Of a stretch of DNA of 64,000 nt, positions 24,036 to 42,632 are shown piece by piece. Origin of the DNA: Cacajao melanocephalus (taxonomy: Eukaryota > Chordata > Mammalia > Primates > Pitheciidae); contig CAUYLG010039300.1 of NCBI GenBank assembly GCA_963573385.1, forward strand, positions 1 to 64,000, read 5' to 3'. Position 1 is the first letter of the stretch. The number at the start of each line of letters is the position of its first letter. Made by a program: the position numbers and the translations under genes. The notes beneath the pieces were generated by a model. The model was not told the origin of the DNA. It ran no database searches and saw only the letters and a list, made by a program, of their open reading frames with translations.

Positions 24036-24436
24036 CCACCGTCCCTGTGCTGTCATCACCATAGTCATCAGCATCTTCTGGGTGCCTGGGCTGATCGGGG
24101 CTGTGCTTCCTAAAACTGCCTTCTCTCCATAATGTGGCAGAAGCCTAATTCCACCAAGGCTGAAATAGATGATGGTGTGATGATTAGCAAATGCTGCTTT
24201 ATTAATGATTTGTAGTGATCATTTTCCATACACTTAAGGCAAGTGTGTACATCTAGAGTGAACCAACAAGATGTTTGGGAATGGTACAGATTCATACTAA
24301 AATTCAAAGATTCCCGGTAAAAGTAGTAAAAGTCTGAATCTTTCTGTACTTTATTTTTTGTTCAATTAAATGCCATATCCCCTACGTCACCTGTGAGGAA
24401 ATTTTTTCCTGGAATATTGAATGTTCTTTTTTGCAG
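24036..24436. other. Unique sequence upstream of candidate exon
   Basis: No repeat is recognised. The last 16 bp form a pyrimidine tract ending in CAG. Confidence 0.4.
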
Positions 24437-24750
24437 ACAATCAATAAACTGTTTGGCATCTATGAAGAAAAGGTGCTTATGATGTATTCCTTAGCTTCAC
24501 TGCCTTTATGTATCGTGTCTATGATCACCATTGGCTTCACTGGGAATTATGACGCAAACACTCTACCCATTGAAGGATTACTCAGGGATGTCCACATACC
24601 CACCACTGTGCTTACGCATGTCGTGTTTAAAGCCACAGGCCTGAAGTTTGAGCACGTGTGCAATGTTAGATCCCTACCCGTGAAAACAGTGTGCAGGTGT
24701 CCAGCCCACACCAAGAGCCCTGGTCTGCTCCCAACTGATGGGGTGGCCAG
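24437..24750 (+). other. Candidate internal exon of an unrecognised gene
   Basis: The segment is preceded by a splice-acceptor-like 'tgttcttttttgcag' (ending 24436) and followed by a donor-like 'cag|gtgagc' at 24748-24756. All 314 bases are open in one frame, which closes at TGA 24752-24754, immediately after the donor GT. Translation begins Thr-Ile-Asn-Lys-Leu-Phe. It contains a hydrophobic stretch of about 15 residues (around SLPLCIVSMITIGFTG) that could be a membrane segment, and a Cys-containing C-terminal part. A length of 314 leaves two extra bases, so a following exon would need a matching phase. I do not recognise the protein, and no partner exons are evident in the window. Alternatives are chance splice-like flanks around a chance open frame, or a piece of an old mobile element. 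Confidence 0.25.
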
Positions 24751-24756
24751 GTGAGC

Positions 24757-27664
<2,908 letters not shown>

Positions 27665-28484
27665 AAGAATTAACATCACCATGAACTGTCTCTATTTGCC
27701 AACCTACATTCAAGCATTAAAGATCCATTCCTCAGAAAATCTCTCTCTAAAAAATCTTAAGGCCATTGCTTCTCTTCCAGAGGGTGGTACCCTGTGTTAG
27801 TTTAGGTTCTGTTCTGCAAGCCACAGGAATGGACTGTAACTTATTAAAAAATGGAGAAAATAAGAAAAACCAAAGCTTGGGAAAGGGAGGGCTTATGGCA
27901 GCTCCAGGAATCTGTGCAGCGGGAGCCCGTGGGCTTCCCAGTAGTGCCACCATCAGACGCATTGGTACTCACTGTCTTCTGTTTTTTTGCACTCAACATA
28001 CATGTCCCGTGAGAGAATTCCACTGCTCCATTTCCTCTGGTGCTCACCCAGTGGGCCTGCCGCCTGCCTGGGGATGTAAGACGCTATGATCAACCCGGTG
28101 AATTCCACGTGCCTGTCCTGTAGATAGGACTTGCTACCCGAATAAGGCCAGGAGGGGTTGCTAGGAAGAATAAAGGCACAGCACGGTATGGTCCATGGCT
28201 TGGCCACCTAGCACATATCACCCTCTCTTCTTCGTGTTGATGTCCACGTCACCCCTACCCCCACCCCCAACGTAATGGAGCTCTGCTGCTACAACTGCAA
28301 ATGTGTTCACTTTCTCACCCATGGGAGGAAAACTCAAGGTTATACACAGCCCTCTCGTCGGTGCACTGTTGGTGCCATGGAGTACGGCTCTCCCGGTCAG
28401 CCATCTTGGCTGCTGGGCATTCCACTGTGATCCTAGTAGGATCCTGCCTGTGGAATACACGGCACATTTTGCCAACATCAATTA
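27665..28484. other. Unclassified sequence
   Basis: The region near 27795 ('tgtgttagtttaggttctg') resembles openings of interspersed repeats, but no family can be assigned. Antisense open frames of about 85 codons at 27953-28481 are unsupported. Confidence 0.35.
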
Positions 28485-28692
28485 CATGTGTGTGTATGTG
28501 TGTGTGTATATATATACATATACACACACACACATATCTATATATACATATATATACACATACACACACATATATATGATGTACATATATATTTTTATAT
28601 ACACATATATGATATATACATGTATATATTTTTTAATATGTAAAAAAATATATGAATATATACGTGAATATCTATCTATCTATCTGTCTATC
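28485..28692. repeat. Compound (TG)n/(TA)n/(CA)n and (TCTA)n microsatellite
   Basis: Alternating TG, TA and CA dinucleotides run from 28485 to about 28625 with few interruptions. An AT-rich stretch and five or six TCTA tetramers (28669-28692) then lead directly into the antisense Alu. Confidence 0.95.
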
Positions 28693-28693
28693 T

Positions 28694-28981
28694 TGATTTT
28701 AAGACAAGAGTTTTGTTCTGTCACCCAAGCTAGAGGCCAGCAGCGCCATCTCAGTTCACTGCAGCCTCCGCCTCCCAGGTTCAAGCAATTCTCCTGCCTC
28801 AGCCTCCTGAGTAGCTGGGATTACAGGCATGTGTCACTGGGCCCAGCTAATTTTTGTATTTTTAGTAGAGACAGGGTTTCACGATATTGGCCAGGCTGGT
28901 CTTGAACTCCTGACCTCAAATGATCTGCCCGCATCAGCCTCCCAAAGTGCTGGGATTATAGGCGTGACCACCGCGCAGGGC
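28694..28981 (-). mobile_element. Alu, antisense, full length
   Basis: The inverted Alu runs from 'gattttaagacaagagttt' to 'gtgaccaccgcgcagggcc' with both monomers present. Numerous substitutions, such as 'cacccaagctagaggccag' for the usual head, mark it as older than the Alu at 30300. The poly-T side is the TCTA microsatellite. Confidence 0.97.
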
Positions 28982-29116
28982 CCAATACACAATATATTTT
29001 TAAATGGTAAGCAGAAAGAAGAAAAGAAGTGCTTTTTAAATCATATGAAACAGCGAGGAAGGTAAAATAAAATGAGGAAGCCTAGCGATGACAGCTGGCT
29101 TCAGATACAGCGAGCA
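28982..29116. other. Short AT-rich spacer
   Basis: No recognisable feature. Confidence 0.4.
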
Positions 29117-29542
29117 TCAGGTGCTGCCATCCTTCTCCTCGGCTTCATCTCTCTCCTCCTTCTGTGGCCCAGGCCGCTTTGATGGGCAGGGGGATGCAGC
29201 ATGTATTCCTACAGGGGCTGGTCTTGGCCGTTCTTCCTTGAGGGGGCTGTGGTGCTTTTCCACTGCGGTGATCACTGGACACAATACTCTAAGGACAGAC
29301 ATGCAGGGCAGCCATATTTCACCATTCACTTCATGGTCTTCACCATATACTTCCCATCGATTGTGATTCAGTAATTGTACGTTTCCTTGTTTGGTCAGGG
29401 ATGAAATCACCCTAGTTAACTTTTCATCACACGCATCGTCCAGCGGCAGAATGAGCTCCCAAGTCAGTCGGGGGAAAGAATCGCATACCCTAGAGGATAA
29501 TCCCTCTGTTGACCACCAAGCCCTCTGGAAGCGAGAGCTCAT
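29117..29542 (-). other. 141-codon antisense open stretch, origin unknown
   Basis: This minus-strand open frame has a protein-like composition. Its N-terminal half is rich in Trp, Leu and acidic residues, with a segment reading WELILPLDDACDEKL. The C-terminal quarter is low-complexity and rich in Pro, Lys and Glu. It is not covered by a simple repeat, and competing frames are weaker. A 72-codon open frame lies just upstream (29547-29765, same strand), separated by a stop. I do not recognise a family. A decayed retrocopy, a fragment of an old endogenous retroelement, or chance are all possible. Confidence 0.2.
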
Positions 29543-34504
<4,962 letters not shown>

Positions 34505-34590
34505 GAGAGTCCGGATGGTCTTCAGAGCTCAGCTCAAATGAGACCTGTCCCTCCAGATTCTAATGGGGGTGGGGAGTTGAGATGCTCTGA
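34505..34590 (+). mobile_element. Possible L2 3' fragment
   Basis: 'cttcagagctcagctcaaat' followed by 'gagacctgtccctccag' resembles the L2 3' region 'aagactcagctcaaatgtc'. It is short and weak. Confidence 0.35.
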
Positions 34591-34990
34591 AGGGCGTGGT
34601 TTGATCCATGCAACATCCATGTAAAAACAAGTTGTGTAATAACAGTCCTTCAGTTTATTTCTTAAATCTCAGCATCTCTTTAAGCCAGCTTCCTGAAGGT
34701 GTTAACTTCAGGATAAAAGGTGAGGAAGAAAGTGCAGCCTTTCATCTTTTGCCTGTCAGAAGCCCTATGTTCCCTCTGCGATTTAATATGCCCATGTTTG
34801 TTTTTGCTCTTTGCCCTTAAATGAATAACAAATATTTTCTAGAGATACCAATAGGAAAGGATTTAGAATACGGTTTGTTTTAGAATCAGGTAGCACTCAA
34901 GGACAAATAGACGTTGTGTTTCCATATGTTGTTGGGAAATTCATAGGGTTACTTAACATCCTCTAGTTAGATCCAGTTAATTAAAGCCAA
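34591..34990. other. Unique AT-rich sequence
   Basis: No recognisable feature. Confidence 0.4.
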
Positions 34991-35129
34991 ATAATTCTGA
35001 ACTCTCTCCCTAAATTATCTGGATAGTTCAAATAGACTCAGTATTTGGATCTAAGCTATCTGGTGCAATTCACTCACCCACATTATTTTTCTTGTGAAGA
35101 ATTAGTAAATGAGCCACATTTGTATCATT
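34991..35129 (+). repeat. Source copy A of the 36.6-kb templated insertion
   Basis: These 139 bp recur in direct orientation at 36597-36735 with two mismatches. The sequence belongs to no repeat family I know. Here it sits in continuous unique DNA, with 'gccaa' before and 'tgtgctttgc' after, so this is the likely template. Confidence 0.95.
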
Positions 35130-36139
35130 TGTGCTTTGCTACTCTTTCTATATACTGCTCTGGACTAACTTCCCAGCAGACAAAAGCTTTCTGAGTTGAC
35201 CTTGGTCCCTAGAGGCTGGCTGTCTTGTTTTTCATTCTCCTTATAACAATTTTGGGTTGGCTAAAAGAAAACCCACCATTTTTGATTTCTAACTCCCCAG
35301 CTCACCAACATATCAAAATAGGCCTGGGCAGAAACACGTCACCACAGGGCCAGTTGCTGGCACCAGAACAGAGCCACTCGGCCATCAAGAGTCAGACCCA
35401 TGCCCTGACTCCACTTGCTCAGGTAGCCAGGAAACTGCAGGACACCAACCCAGTGCTGCCCCCGACCCAACTGGCCACGCTCCCCGCTGCCCTGCACTTC
35501 TCCAACAAGCCGTGCGGAGAGGGCTGACTGCACTTTCCCTTGTCTTTAAGGAAATCTTTTGATGTGTTCTCCATAGGAAGATTGATACATGAAGCCACGG
35601 AGCACATGAGGCCATTCAGCACAAGTCTTGAAGTGGGATCAAAATGAGGTGTTTGTGGGCTGTGGTGATCTGAGACAGAGCGAGGGGATCTCCCCCGGCC
35701 AGAGAGATGGTCCTCAGGGCTGATGTGGTTCCTTTGACACTGCAGTGACCTGGAGAGTGGCACTGCTGGGCAAGGTGACAGAACCTGAACCTGCCATCCA
35801 CACTCCGGCACAGAAGAGTGATTGAATCAGGGGCGACTCACCCACCTACAAGGACGCACTCATGGTTCTCTGTGATCCTCTTTCCCCAACAAAGGAGGGT
35901 CAAGTACAGGAGCAGCAGCCCTGGTCCACAGTGAAGAGCCTAGGGCCGCAACTATGGATTCATGTGGGTCAGCTGCAGAAAAGGGAAGGGTTGGGGATGT
36001 GTCACCTGCAGCCAGGAGTCGCCTGAGCTTCAACTCGGATGTGGGACCTGGGTGGAATCCCATCACAGTGCCCTGGGAGAATTTATTGGCCATATGACAT
36101 CACTCAGTTTTACAAGTCACTTGGCATTCTTTATAGGAT
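35130..36139. other. Unique sequence, nothing recognised
   Basis: Overlapping unsupported open frames only. Confidence 0.4.
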
Positions 36140-36204
36140 TCAGTATGCCATCCTCATGCTGCCAAAATAGATGAAGACAGACTCTCAAATGACATCAGTT
36201 CCCT
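36140..36204 (+). repeat. Source copy B of the 36.6-kb templated insertion
   Basis: These 65 bp, starting 'tcagtatgccatcctcatgc' and ending 'gacatcagttccct', recur as an exact reverse complement at 36736-36800. Confidence 0.95.
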
Positions 36205-36511
36205 GCCATTCCCTAAGAGGTAGCCGGAAGGACAAGGAGAGTGACCGCTGCCTGATAGCTCACTGCAGCGAAGCAGGAGCGATACACAGGTGCACCTTGA
36301 GAATGAAGTTGTCGAATTTGTCCATAACAAATGAGGGCATCAAGGTGAAGGTTTAGGGACCTCCTTCATGAAATGGGAGGAGCACTCTCCTGATGTGATT
36401 AGGAGTCAACATTTTATAAAGGACCTGGCGTCTTTTGCAGGTGCCACAGATGGACATTAAAGTCCTGTAACATTTCTTCGTTCAGTCTTTTTGGCCCTGT
36501 ACTTTCTGAAA
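36205..36511. other. Unique sequence, nothing recognised
   Basis: No recognisable feature. Confidence 0.4.
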
Positions 36512-36596
36512 CAGTGGTTCTTGAATTCAGTTTGCAACACATTACCTGAGGATCTTGTCAGAAGTATGGATACTCAGGACACATCATCAAGGACAC
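36512..36596 (+). mobile_element. Possible MER5-like hAT fragment, interrupted
   Basis: 'cagtggttcttgaattcag', 'acacattacctgaggatct' and 'gtatggatactcag' follow the first half of a MER5-type hAT-Charlie element. The alignment stops where the templated insertion begins, and I could not find the second half after it. Confidence 0.5.
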
Positions 36597-36800
36597 ATAA
36601 TTCTGAACTTTCTCCCTAAATTATCTGGATAGTTCAAATAGACTCAGTATTTGGATCTAAGCTATCTGGTGCAATTCACTCACTCACATTATTTTTCTTG
36701 TGAAGAATTAGTAAATGAGCCACATTTGTATCATTAGGGAACTGATGTCATTTGAGAGTCTGTCTTCATCTATTTTGGCAGCATGAGGATGGCATACTGA
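36597..36800. repeat. Two-piece templated insertion (direct + inverted local copies)
   Basis: Positions 36597-36735 copy 34991-35129 in direct orientation (two mismatches, at 'actttctccc' and 'cactcaca'). Immediately abutting, 36736-36800 is an exact reverse complement of 36140-36204. The two pieces come from 1.6 kb and about 0.6 kb upstream and join with no filler. The last copied base is followed by a mismatch and three further matching bases. This is the signature expected of replication template switching rather than of transposition, since there is no poly-A, no target-site duplication and no known element. Confidence 0.95.
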
Positions 36801-38079
36801 CTCCAAAGGTTTGGGAGGCACAGGACTCCTCACTGTCGCGGGGCTCCCAGTGAGTTTGGAGAACACCCTTTGAGAAACCCAGCTCAAACACAGGGATCTG
36901 AACGGGACACCACAGGAAGGTCTGGGAAGGCTGCCCAGGAACCAGCTCTGGAAGGGAGTGGTGGCTGGAAGAGGGCCCACACCTGCAGGTGGGGCAGAGG
37001 GAGAGGGTGAGAGGCCTCGTGGGCTCCAGGGAAACTGAAGCTGGGGGGCCCTTCTGAGGCGTCCAGAGCTGTGGAGCAAGGTCTAGGTGGTACAAAGAGT
37101 CCACATGGACTGATCTAGGATGTAGGCAGCTCCGGGAGCTGTGGCCTTGAGTAAGGCAGTGTCATTTTTCACCTGAGACCATTCCCAGAGTTGACTGTGA
37201 GGACTCCCACATATGGGGATGCAGCCCTTCACTCCGGGGCAGGGGTGTTGGGGTGGCCTGGCCTCTTCCAGATGTCCTCTCCACTGGGGCGGGGAGGACT
37301 ACCTTTTCCTCGGTCTCACTCTCCCTCCTTTTCCCTTCCTTCCTTCTCTTCATCTTCTCTCTTAATTTTCTCCCTAGGTTTTTAGACTCACATTTTCTTA
37401 ACTTAAAATTGGCCCCTCACCTTTTGTTCATAGTTCCTCTTTGTACCTTCTTCTCTTGATGGCTGCAAATAAACATCCTTATCTCTCCTATGGTTTCTGA
37501 GTTATGAGTGGTGTGTAAATTCCCTATCAGTGATCACACAATGCCATAGTGCAATGATTCCTTTATTTATCTCCAGTAGGGTCCTGTTTTCTCAAGTAAA
37601 GGACTTATGCTCATTAAAATCCAGACTTAAATTCTACATTAGGAAATCTAAAGCCTGCTCCCTTCAAGAATAAGCCAAGAATACCAGCTCCCCTGAACCG
37701 ATGCAGGACTGGGGCTGACCTGGGCAGTGCCCGCCCGTGTGGAGAAGGTGAACTGGGGGCGTGTGGGCAGCTCCACTTGACTCCTTGTGTCCCGGGAGAT
37801 TGCACTGGCCCCTGTGTTTAATGAGTCACCTTATGGTAAGTCCAGCTTGAGTCACTGACAGGAATCATCAAATGAGTCATGTGTGGATCTCATTAAGCAG
37901 AAGGGAGCCCTGATGGGCACATTTGGGGAGGCTGAGCACGCTTTCATCACGGGCACGCTGAGGAAGATGCAGACTCAAAGCAGATTAAAGGGTGGTGACT
38001 TGTTCTGACTTTTCACATGGCGTACCCCTGAGGGACCCCCAGTGTCCTCCACCCTCACTTCATTCTGTTCTGGCATTCA
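36801..38079. other. Unique sequence, nothing recognised
   Basis: It contains a pyrimidine-rich stretch at about 37310-37370. Open frames of up to 123 codons are unsupported. Confidence 0.4.
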
Positions 38080-38162
38080 GTCAACACAGCATTGGAGCCC
38101 TTACCATGATGCAGGCACTGTTCCAGGGGCTGCAAATCCAGAGGCTTCTGTACAGAGAGACC
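38080..38162 (-). mobile_element. Possible L2 3' fragment (antisense)
   Basis: 'accatgatgcaggcactgtt' and 'ccaggggctgcaaatccag' resemble the inverted L2 3' end, whose usual words are 'ctatgtgccaggcactg' and 'ctaggcgctggggat'. Confidence 0.45.
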
Positions 38163-38286
38163 GTGCCTGGGCCCAGGGATGGAAGTGGAGATGCTCCAGG
38201 GTGGCTCTTCGGCCCGTGCGGAGCTCCCGCGGCAAGACTGCTGGGGGAACACCTCGAGGGAGGTCTCGGGGCCCAGGCCGTCACAG

Positions 38287-38586
38287 CTGCTTCTACTTTT
38301 TTTTTTTCTTTTTTGGAGTCGAAATCTTGATCTGTCACTCAGGCTACAGTGTAATGGCATGATCTTGGCTCACTGCAGCCTCCACCTCCCGGGTTCAAGT
38401 TATTGTCCTGCCTTAGCCTCCTGCCACCGTGCCTGGCTAATTTTTTGTACTTTTAGTAGAGATGGGGTTTCACCATGTTGGCCAGGCTGGTCTTGAACTC
38501 CTGACCTCGTGATCCACCTGCCTTGGCCTCCCAAAGGGCTGGGATTAGAGGCGTGAGCCACCACACCCGGCCTGCTTCTACTTTTT
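38287..38586 (-). mobile_element. Alu, antisense, with target-site duplication
   Basis: A T run at 38296-38315 is followed by the inverted Alu, ending 'gagccaccacacccggc' at 38571. The target-site duplication 'ctgcttctacttttt' occurs at 38287-38301 and 38572-38586. About 25 bp, between 'cttagcctcctg' and 'ccaccgtgcctgg', are deleted relative to a normal Alu. Confidence 0.97.
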
Positions 38587-39109
38587 ATAGTTTTCCCTGA
38601 ACTGAGAGCATCCTAGGCATAAAGACAGAGAGGTTCTCACTGATACGTTTATTCTACAGATGGGGAAACACAGGTACTGGAGCTTAATGGACTTCCTCAT
38701 CACATAAGTATTCCGCACTAGGACCGTGACAGCATCATGATGGGGGCGTGGTGCCCCCCGCAGCTCTCTGCTACCTTCCTACTTAGCGACTGGAGATTAA
38801 ACCTCCAGGAGTTGAGACCACAGTAGGCTTGAGTCAAAGTCAAGTTCCTGCAGGAGACAGCTTATAAGTAACAACTCGTACAGCCCTGACGGCACTTGGC
38901 ATTTGAAACTTGTATTATTATTTCTTACAAAGGTATCCTGTATCCTAAGCTATGGCCTGAGTCCAAGTGGGGAAACGCTTAATGTTTCAACTCCTACCAA
39001 GGTCAGCACCTTCTAAGGAGTGAGTGTGCAGTGCCGTGGGAGCGGAGGTGCCTTGTTTTAACTCCATTTGCACAGGACATTTCCAATGTTGTCAATGATT
39101 GTAGCACAG
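38587..39109. other. Unique sequence, nothing recognised
   Basis: No recognisable feature. Confidence 0.4.
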
Positions 39110-39362
39110 GGAGCACTGGTCAGAGATAACCAGCGCACAGCTGGAAGCAGAGCTCAGTGATGCCAGGAGGAGGCCGCAAGCCAGAGAATGCAGGTGGCCT
39201 CAAGAAGCTGAGAGGAGCAAGGAGACTTTCTGCCCTGGAACCCCCAGAACCAGTCCTGCAGCGTGTGTCTGACCTCCAGCCTCCAGAACTGTAGGATAAG
39301 AGGCTTGTGTGGTCTTAAGCCATGAAGCACAATTCGTTACAGCAGCCATGGGAAGCTAACAC
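39110..39362 (+). mobile_element. MLT1-like LTR fragment (sense)
   Basis: The 3' half of an MLT1-type LTR is present. It has 'ccgcaagccagagaatgca', 'ggtggcctcaagaagctga', 'tgacctccagcctccagaa', 'ctgtaggataagaggcttg', 'cttaagccatgaagcacaa' and 'ttcgttacagcagccatgg'. The polyadenylation hexamer region is mutated to 'gataag'. The 5' half is not recognisable. Confidence 0.75.
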
Positions 39363-39797
39363 GCCATCCGTTTTAACAAAGAGCGAATCATACGAAGATG
39401 ACATTTTATTTTACAGTGCAGTGACCCCAGTGTTTCTGTGGTCTCTTGTAAATCACGCTGCTTCCCTGGCGGGGGAAAGGGGTAGATGCTTAGCTTTGGG
39501 GCCATCGTCGGAAAGTACGGGTGGATTTTATTTTTGTCTCGGGGTGGTCATGTTTCCTTCAGAACCATTTAGAGGAGACAGAAAGAGAAGCTGACAAAAA
39601 AAGATGACAACAGGGAAAAGGGAGCAGGAGAAGGAAAGAGGAAATGAAGAGAGATGGAGAGAGAACCTGAAAATGAAGGGCCTTGGTGTGAAAGAAGTGG
39701 GAAGAGAGCTCCCTTGTCCTCTGAGTGTTTGCTGATGCAGGCCACGGTCCCCTGAGCTGGCAGAGGCCACACCGTGTCACTGTGGTGAGTGTGGCCT
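39363..39797. other. Unique sequence, purine-rich from 39570
   Basis: A GA-rich stretch at 39575-39670 has no strict unit. Antisense Ser/Leu/Phe-rich open frames over it are artefacts. Confidence 0.5.
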
Positions 39798-39955
39798 CCG
39801 GAGCGTGACCAAAACTTCAGACCAACACTGGACGGTTTCCTCCTCTATACAATGGATCTAGTGATAGTGCACATCACGTAGGCTTGCTGTGAGGATGAAC
39901 AGCACTTACTGCTGTGACTGGCACACAGTAAGTCTGTGGAAAACGTTGGCTATTA
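39798..39955 (+). mobile_element. MIR relic (sense)
   Basis: 'tttcctcctctatacaatg', 'gatctagtgatagtgcaca', 'aggcttgctgtgaggatga' and 'gactggcacacagtaagtc' are in MIR order. Confidence 0.75.
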
Positions 39956-41649
39956 CTTATTTGAAAAAAAACAAAAAAACAAAAACGTGAGCTGGGATGA
40001 CATTTGACTGTCCTGGGAGATTTTTTGCAAAGAAGATCCTTGCAGAAGGCGGACTCACTCTAGCACCAAGGAGTATAGACCGTCAGGTATAAGGAGACAC
40101 GGACCCACATTCTGACCTAGAAAGGGGCTATTCTCTTGTCACACACTCTGAATAGGTTTCAGATGAAAAAGAAAAAAACAGAAAGCAAAGGAGCAGTGGA
40201 ATGTGCATGCATCTGTGTGCGTGAGTGTGCGGGGGTGCGTGCTTGACTTACTGTGGTTTCCAAAATGCCATGAAGTAGAATCTTTACCTGTCCAATAGAC
40301 AGCTGAGGCTTTGGTTTTGGTCAAATTCATGACGCTGCAAACATCTGCTCCTTCTGATGTGCTTACTCTTTCGCTCTTTCCATCCTCTGTTCATGTGGGC
40401 GGCAAGGTAGCACAAAAGGTTAAGTTTACAGAGATCCATAGTCTTAAAGTACTGTGCCAACATAACAAGGTTAATGCCTTTTTGACAGAGTTTAATAATA
40501 TGGTTTTATAATATTTAATTTTGTTCAGCAAATATCTCTCAGTAGGAAGCCTTTTTTCCTTTACTTACCTAACATTATTGCTTTAAAACAATTTAATTCC
40601 TATTTCTTGGCACAAAGAACTTATTATGTAGACATGTTGTGATCTGATTCTTACAGGCCTTTGAGGGGTGGATTAACTTCAAGTTAATTTGGACATCCAA
40701 CCAATTTGACAGGCAGAGCTGTCAGCCTACTGCGAACAAGGGTCATTAGATCTGGGTGTATCTTATTTTAAGGATAACTGACAGGGAAAGACGTCGTGTT
40801 TTGCTTCAGACAACAGGGGTTCTTTTCAATTGGGTTTCCCTGGAGTTGGAGATGGGCATCGCTAGCCATGTTTACTTGTCTCCCCTGTCGGCTTCTGAAT
40901 ACAGCTCACACCTAACTGCCCCAATTATCTCTCTAACCCTCCAAACAGCGATTTACCATCCATTAGGAAATTCCTAGTGGAGTCTTCCTCCTAACGTCCT
41001 GGTGATAAAACCAACAGAAATAAATTGGTTCTGTGGAATACCCTCTGATGAGGCTACAGTTCTCTTTGTATGGTGAGAGGAGGGAAGGAATTCAAACTGC
41101 CCCGATGGGCAGTGTCAGCAGTTGCAAACAGCCTCTCTTAAGTGTGTAAAATGACTTTTGTGAATGATCTACACAGTGTCCTCAGAACCATTATACTTAA
41201 GGGAAAAAACAGCCTCTGGACCCGTGCCTGCCCATCGTCGTCACTCCCGCCCTGGCTCTGACCCCCGCGGTGGCAGTCTGTGGCTCCCTGGGGCATGGCG
41301 GGAAATATATGCCTCATGTAGCTGGCACAAGGGGCAGCCCTGGAGACCTACAGGGAGGTGCCAGGGCTCTGCACTGGTAACACCCAGCCTGGCAATCAGA
41401 TGGGACCCCTCTGCCTGTCTCCCCCTGCCCATCTTTGCTCCCCAGTTCCTTTTCAAAATGTAGCCCCATTGCAGAGGTCTAGCTGTGGTCATTTCAGAGA
41501 AAAACTCCTGTGAGGATATCAGGGCTAGGAAGAAAGATCAGAAAGAGGTCAACAGGATTTCTGAGTGACAAGACTCTAAGGTACAACTACTCTTTTAAAA
41601 AGGGTGCAGGAGGGCACAGTGACTGCACATCACTTTTAAATTTGCGTAA
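39956..41649. other. Unique sequence, nothing recognised
   Basis: A short A-rich run lies at 39964-39986 and a short TG-rich run at 40205-40245. Otherwise nothing can be placed. Confidence 0.4.
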
Positions 41650-41805
41650 TAGCAGCTTATGTTGAACTCTCCTCACGAGGTACCGCCCCTGTGCAGAAGG
41701 TTTCATACACATCATCTCCATCTCCCTCAAAAACACACTATGGTTTACATTCTATTATTATCCACATTTAATTAAAGGAGCAATTTTAAAAGATCACACG
41801 AGTCG
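41650..41805 (-). mobile_element. Possible MIR relic (antisense)
   Basis: 'aggtttcatacacatcatct', 'attctattattatccacatt' and 'taattaaaggagcaatttt' have the shape of the inverted MIR middle region. Confidence 0.45.
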
Positions 41806-42632
41806 TCAGCGGGAGGACTAGTTTTTACATGAGATACATTTATTCCAAGAAGTATGGAAAAGAGATGAATAAACACATCCAGCAGTCTCTGCCTGTGAGT
41901 TCCAGCCTTTGGGGAAGATCGCTGGGGCACCGTGGAGTGGACGCTGCCTGTCTTACCCAGACCCTCCAAGCAGGATGCTCATCTCCAGCCTGCGGGGTCC
42001 TGGAGCTCCCCTTCTCCAGCAATCATCCCCCACTGAAGGAGCTATCTTGCCAGGGTGAGGGTCTCTCCCCAGGGGCACCCACATTCACGGACCTACCGCT
42101 ACAGGGATTCAAGGCCCCCTCCCACTGGATTTGGGATAACTCCATCACAGGTCAATGTCTCTCTCTTCCCAGTTCTGCTTCTGTTACCTTTCTAAAGGAA
42201 CTATTCCCAAGAGCACCCCACACACCCCTGCACGCTCATCTCCATCTCAGAGTCTGTTTCCTGGGGAACTTGATTGAACAATTCACGTGAAGGGCGGTTG
42301 TAAGTCACAGACTTTATGCTGGGATTTTGGAATTGGATCTCCTGCTGGCCAGCTGGAAGTGAGAATGTGCCATTGGTGGTGGATGAGATGCTGATGGCCC
42401 TGATGTGCAGGGGATGTTGCTGAAACTGCACCAGGGTGAACTGGGTGATGCACTATGGAAGGGAAACAGAAGTGCAACATCTCAGGCGTGTGAGAGGTGC
42501 TGGGGCAGGAGTCATGGTAAGGGCCTGGGATTGGATGGCTTCTGCTGGGAGTCACAGAAGTATCAGAGCCAGCCGACCAAAGCCTGGAGGTGCAGTGTGA
42601 GTGCTGCAAGGCCTCCTGGGAAGCACATAGAG
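41806..42632. other. Unclassified, possibly old LTR/ERV-derived around 42080-42280
   Basis: The 42080-42280 interval ('gggattcaaggccccctcc', 'ttgggataactccatcaca', 'ctcagagtctgtttcctgg') is like sequence I associate with old ERV-L-related interspersed repeats. I cannot name the family. The rest is unique. Confidence 0.3.

Noticed and set aside
28303..28905. 200-codon + strand frame
   Set aside because: Crosses a dinucleotide microsatellite and an antisense Alu, and its C-terminal part is Alu-derived.
36512..36860. Templated insertion as a transposon
   Set aside because: No terminal repeats, poly-A or target-site duplication, and each half has a unique source within 2 kb.
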